Below, one piece after another: positions 13,694 through 16,283 of a stretch of DNA of 16,283 bases. Position numbers and translations under genes: made by a program. The notes below the pieces were generated by a model, which made no database searches, had not been told where the DNA came from, and saw only the letters and a program-made list of their open reading frames with translations. Source of the DNA: an uncultured Alistipes sp. (lineage in GTDB: Bacteria > Bacteroidota > Bacteroidia > Bacteroidales > Rikenellaceae); contig CAAGGY010000110.1 of assembly GCA_900769525.1 (NCBI GenBank), positions 1-16,283 of the forward strand, given 5' to 3'. The stretch's first letter is position 1. The number at the start of each line of letters is the position of its first letter.

Positions 13694-14977
13694 ATGAGTA
13701 ATACATTGGTAGTTGTTGGTGCCCAATGGGGCGACGAGGGTAAGGGTAAAATCACCGATTTCTACGCTGGTGATGCCGACGTCGTAGTACGCCATCAGGG
13801 TGGCAACAACGCTGGTCACACAATCGTCTTCGACGGCAAGAAGTTTGCCCTTCAGTCAATCCCTTCGGGTGTTTTCAACCCCCATATCATAAACATCATG
13901 GCCAACGGCATGGTTATCAACCCTGTGTCGTTGTTCGAGGAGTTGGAGCGTCTGCACACAGCAGGTATCACCGACTACAAACTCTTTATCTCTGACCGTG
14001 CAGCCTGCGTGATGCCCTACCATGCGATGCTCGACGGTGCCTACGAGGCACTCAAGGGTGGCCGCCAGATTGGTACTACAAAGAAGGGTATCGGCCCAGC
14101 ATATACGGACAAGTATAGCCGTGTGGGTATTCGCATCGGTGACCTCCTCGATAAGGAGTACTTCGCAGAGCGCCTCAAGGATGCCCTCGCACAGAAGAAC
14201 ATCGAGTTGCAGGCACTCGGCATGGAGCCTTGTGACTTCGACACCATCTATGAGCAGTATCTCGCTCTCGGTGAGCGTCTTCGCCCTATGGTGTGCGACA
14301 CCTCGGTGTTGCTCAACCGCCTCGTGGAGGAGGGTAAGAAGGTGCTGTTTGAGGGTGCTCAGGGTGTTATGCTCTGCATCGACCACGGCACATATCCATT
14401 CGTGACTTCATCGAGCCCTACGGCTGCAAGCGTGCCTGTGAACACAGGCCTCGCACCACGCTATGTCGACAACGTTATGGGCGTTGCTAAGGCATACACA
14501 ACACGTGTTGGCGAGGGTCCATTCCCATCGGAGCTCTTCGACGAGCGTGCCGACTATATCCGTGAGCGTGGCCATGAGTATGGCACCGTGACAGGTCGTC
14601 CACGCCGTGTGGGTTGGCTCGACACCGTGGTGCTCAACCATGTGCGTCGCATCAGCGGCCTCAACTACCTATCGTTGATGCTCTTCGACGTGCTCTCAGG
14701 CCTTGACAAGATTCGCATCTGCACAGGCTACAAGCTCGACGGCAAGGATATCGACTATGTGCCTTCGACCATCGCACAGCTTGAGCGTGTGGAGGCTCAG
14801 TATATCGAGCTCGACGGCTGGCAGGAGGATATCACCGCTGTTAAGAGCTACGACGAGCTTCCAGCAAATGCTAAGGCCTATATCGCTAAGCTCGAGGAGC
14901 TTACAGGCGTAGAGGTGGCAGTAGTATCTGTTGGTCCCGACCGTGAGCAGACAATCATCCGCAAGCAGATATTCTAA
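13694..14977 (+). CDS. purA: Adenylosuccinate synthase
   Basis: A 427-aa cytosolic enzyme that joins IMP and aspartate using GTP, the first step from IMP to AMP. The length and every landmark match the family: the GTP-binding start GAQWGDEGKGK (9-19, catalytic D14), NNAGHT with catalytic H42, GIGPAYTDK, the loop FEGAQGVMLCIDHGTYPFVTSS (written here only as a region, about 219-240), TTRVGEGPFP, TGRPRRVGWLD and the C-terminal VSVGPDREQTI. The ATG at 13694 gives the normal N-terminus. It has its own candidate promoter and a strong terminator, so it is probably transcribed separately from the permease. Confidence 0.98.
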   Translation: MSNTLVVVGAQWGDEGKGKITDFYAGDADVVVRHQGGNNAGHTIVFDGKKFALQSIPSGVFNPHIINIMANGMVINPVSLFEELERLHTAGITDYKLFISDRAACVMPYHAMLDGAYEALKGGRQIGTTKKGIGPAYTDKYSRVGIRIGDLLDKEYFAERLKDALAQKNIELQALGMEPCDFDTIYEQYLALGERLRPMVCDTSVLLNRLVEEGKKVLFEGAQGVMLCIDHGTYPFVTSSSPTAASVPVNTGLAPRYVDNVMGVAKAYTTRVGEGPFPSELFDERADYIRERGHEYGTVTGRPRRVGWLDTVVLNHVRRISGLNYLSLMLFDVLSGLDKIRICTGYKLDGKDIDYVPSTIAQLERVEAQYIELDGWQEDITAVKSYDELPANAKAYIAKLEELTGVEVAVVSVGPDREQTIIRKQIF

Positions 14978-14995
14978 CATATCGTCAAACATTGG

Positions 14996-15038
14996 AGAGG
15001 TCCTATCTTCGGAAACGGAGATAGGACCTCTGCGTTTT
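14996..15038 (+). terminator. Strong intrinsic terminator of purA
   Basis: AGAGGTCCTATCT (14996-15008) pairs perfectly with 15019-15031. The stem continues through a T-G wobble and two more pairs to a GAAA tetraloop (15012-15015), for about 16 pairs, and is followed by GCGTTTTG. It starts 19 bases after the purA stop. Confidence 0.85.
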
Positions 15039-15070
15039 GTGGGGAGGCTGTCTGCGCCATGTCTGCGTTT
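15029..15070 (+). repeat. Short TCTGCG repeats after the purA terminator
   Basis: CTCTGCGTTTT (15029-15038), GTCTGCGC (15050-15057) and GTCTGCGTTTTTT (15061-15073) recur within 45 bases. The last copy ends in a T run and could be a remnant of a duplicated terminator tail. GTCTGCGC is also present twice inside the array between guaD and the permease. Confidence 0.5.
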
Positions 15071-15146
15071 TTTCAAATTTTCAATTTTTAAAAAAGGGGT
15101 GATAGCTGACAATATTGGCTCAAAATCTAAAATTTTACACCAATTA

Positions 15147-15178
15147 TTCGCATCTTTGGCAAAAATTTTATAACTTTG
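15147..15178 (+). promoter_or_regulatory. Candidate promoter of the NagB-type gene
   Basis: TAACTTTG (15171-15178) fully matches TAnnTTTG. TTCG at 15147-15150, one base off the -33 TTTG, precedes it by 20 bases. Transcription would start near 15185, giving a leader of about 47 bases before the ATG at 15232. Confidence 0.55.
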
Positions 15179-15231
15179 AAGGTCAAACTGACACCACAAC
15201 TTTAGGATTTAATGAGATAAAACAGGATACT

Positions 15232-16283
15232 ATGAACGCTAAGTACCAACTACCTAAGCACGGTGGCCTCGACAAGGAGTCGGCACCAAAGGACATTGTC
15301 CATCGCTACGAGCGAATACCTACACGTGTGTTCGAAAATGAGTATCACGGCGTGCAGTACATCGCAGACATCATCTGCCGCCTTATTCGCAACCACCAGA
15401 ACAACGCCTCGGCACGTGACATCTACGAGGAGCTACCACCATTTGTACTCGGCCTAACAACGGGCCGCACACCACTGGGCCTCTACCGTGAGCTTGTCAA
15501 GCGCTACCACGAGGGCGAGGTGTCGTTCAAAAATGTGGCGGTCTACTCGCTCGACGAGTTCTACCCCATCAAGCCCAGCGACCAGCAGAGCCGCAACTAC
15601 CGTATTCACGACGAGTTCCTAAAACATATCGACATACTCCCCGAAAATATCCACACCCCCGATGGCACAGTGCCTCAGAGCGAGATATCGGAGTATTGCG
15701 CCGCCTACGAGAAGTCGATACGCAAAATCGACCTTATGATCATAGGCATGGGCGAGGAGGGACAGCTCGGCTTCAACGAGCAGGGCTCTTATGCCAAGTC
15801 GCAGACACGCCTCGTGGAGCTCTCGCACAACTCTCGCAAGGTGCAGTCTAAGCAGTTCCACAGCTTCGAGAACACCCCTAAGATGGCTATCACCATGGGC
15901 CTTGGCACAATCATGCGTGCCGACCGCATCATCGTTATGGCATGGGGCGAGGAGAAGTCGACGGTGGTGCAGCGTGTTGTCGAGGGCGACATCTCCGACC
16001 TCGTACCTGCAAGCCACCTCCAGGAGCACCCAGCAATCGAGATGGTCATCGACGAGAATGCCGCCGAGAACCTCACTCGTGAGCAGACACCATGGCTCGT
16101 AGGCCCATGTATTTGGACACCTAAGTTCGTGCGCAAGGCTGTGGTATGGCTCTGCGGCAAGGTGGGCAAACCTATCCTCAAGCTCACATACAAGGACTAT
16201 ATCGAGAACTCGCTGGGCGAGCTTTTGGAGAAGTGCGGAACGTACAACAATATCAACATACGTGTATTCAACGACTTGCAGCA
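15232..16283 (+). CDS. nagB: NagB-type glucosamine-6-phosphate deaminase, 5' part, cut by window end
   Basis: The frame is open from the ATG at 15232 to the last base (350 codons plus two bases), so the gene continues outside. The NagB fold is clear: sugar-phosphate loop LGLTTGRTPLGLY (73-85), SLDEFYPI with D108 corresponding to Asp72 of the E. coli enzyme, SRNY (120-123), and the catalytic loop IGMGEEGQLGFNE (171-183). The usual family reaction is glucosamine-6-phosphate to fructose-6-phosphate and ammonia, linking amino-sugar use to glycolysis. In the catalytic loop the E. coli Asp141-His143-Glu148 set reads Glu176-Gln178-Glu183, so His is lost. Residues from about 295 on (AVVWLCGKVGKPILKLT, then NIRVFNDLQ) exceed a stand-alone NagB of about 260-270 residues and resemble long Bacteroidota NagB proteins that carry a C-terminal PIG-L/LmbE deacetylase domain; that part would lie beyond the window. 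Confidence 0.88.
   Translation, partial: MNAKYQLPKHGGLDKESAPKDIVHRYERIPTRVFENEYHGVQYIADIICRLIRNHQNNASARDIYEELPPFVLGLTTGRTPLGLYRELVKRYHEGEVSFKNVAVYSLDEFYPIKPSDQQSRNYRIHDEFLKHIDILPENIHTPDGTVPQSEISEYCAAYEKSIRKIDLMIIGMGEEGQLGFNEQGSYAKSQTRLVELSHNSRKVQSKQFHSFENTPKMAITMGLGTIMRADRIIVMAWGEEKSTVVQRVVEGDISDLVPASHLQEHPAIEMVIDENAAENLTREQTPWLVGPCIWTPKFVRKAVVWLCGKVGKPILKLTYKDYIENSLGELLEKCGTYNNINIRVFNDLQ

Noticed and set aside
13856..14386. 176-aa minus-strand open frame inside purA
   Set aside because: It is antisense to a fully conserved enzyme gene and lacks any recognisable domain; it is a codon-bias shadow.
14696..15199. 167-aa minus-strand open frame over the purA end and terminator
   Set aside because: It is antisense to purA and crosses the terminator and the next promoter region; no domain signal.

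Overview
The window looks like a chromosomal segment of a gut-type Bacteroidota (Bacteroidales), possibly an Alistipes-like Rikenellaceae, though the genus is a guess. The signs are stacked lipoproteins with BACON-like and FN3-like modules, a membrane-spanning TPR regulator with a LuxR-type helix-turn-helix, a NagB-type protein with the C-terminal extension typical of the phylum, and candidate -7 boxes fitting TAnnTTTG upstream of most transcription units.

Bases 1-920 are different. They are AT-rich (my hand count gives 16 G+C in 421-480, against 37 in 1321-1380) and hold the 3' end of an unrecognised coiled-coil protein, a 14-nt near-perfect direct repeat and a perfect 15-bp terminator hairpin. 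This may be the edge of a horizontally acquired segment.

From 1002 to 6606 on the minus strand there is a three-gene lipoprotein operon, transcribed 452 aa, then 749 aa, then 633 aa, with gaps of 51 and 43 bases. All three carry lipoboxes and are built from repeated beta-type modules. Diverging from this operon across a 156-base promoter region is a 577-aa one-component regulator (periplasmic TPRs, one membrane helix, coiled coil, HTH), a natural candidate controller of the operon. It ends at a clear terminator.

From 8789 on the plus strand comes a run of closely spaced genes: a membrane-anchored PHP-domain phosphoesterase, a phosphoethanolamine-transferase-type enzyme (gap of 4 bases) and guanine deaminase (guaD). 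A 197-base intergenic array of 9-nt repeats in two opposing orientations follows, and then an NCS2 nucleobase permease. purA (adenylosuccinate synthase) follows behind its own promoter and a perfect 8-3-8 palindrome. GuaD, the permease and PurA form a purine salvage and interconversion neighbourhood. purA ends at a strong terminator. The last gene, which runs off the right edge, is a NagB (glucosamine-6-phosphate deaminase) type protein in which the catalytic-loop His is replaced by Gln. No tRNA, rRNA, CRISPR array or insertion-sequence transposase was seen.
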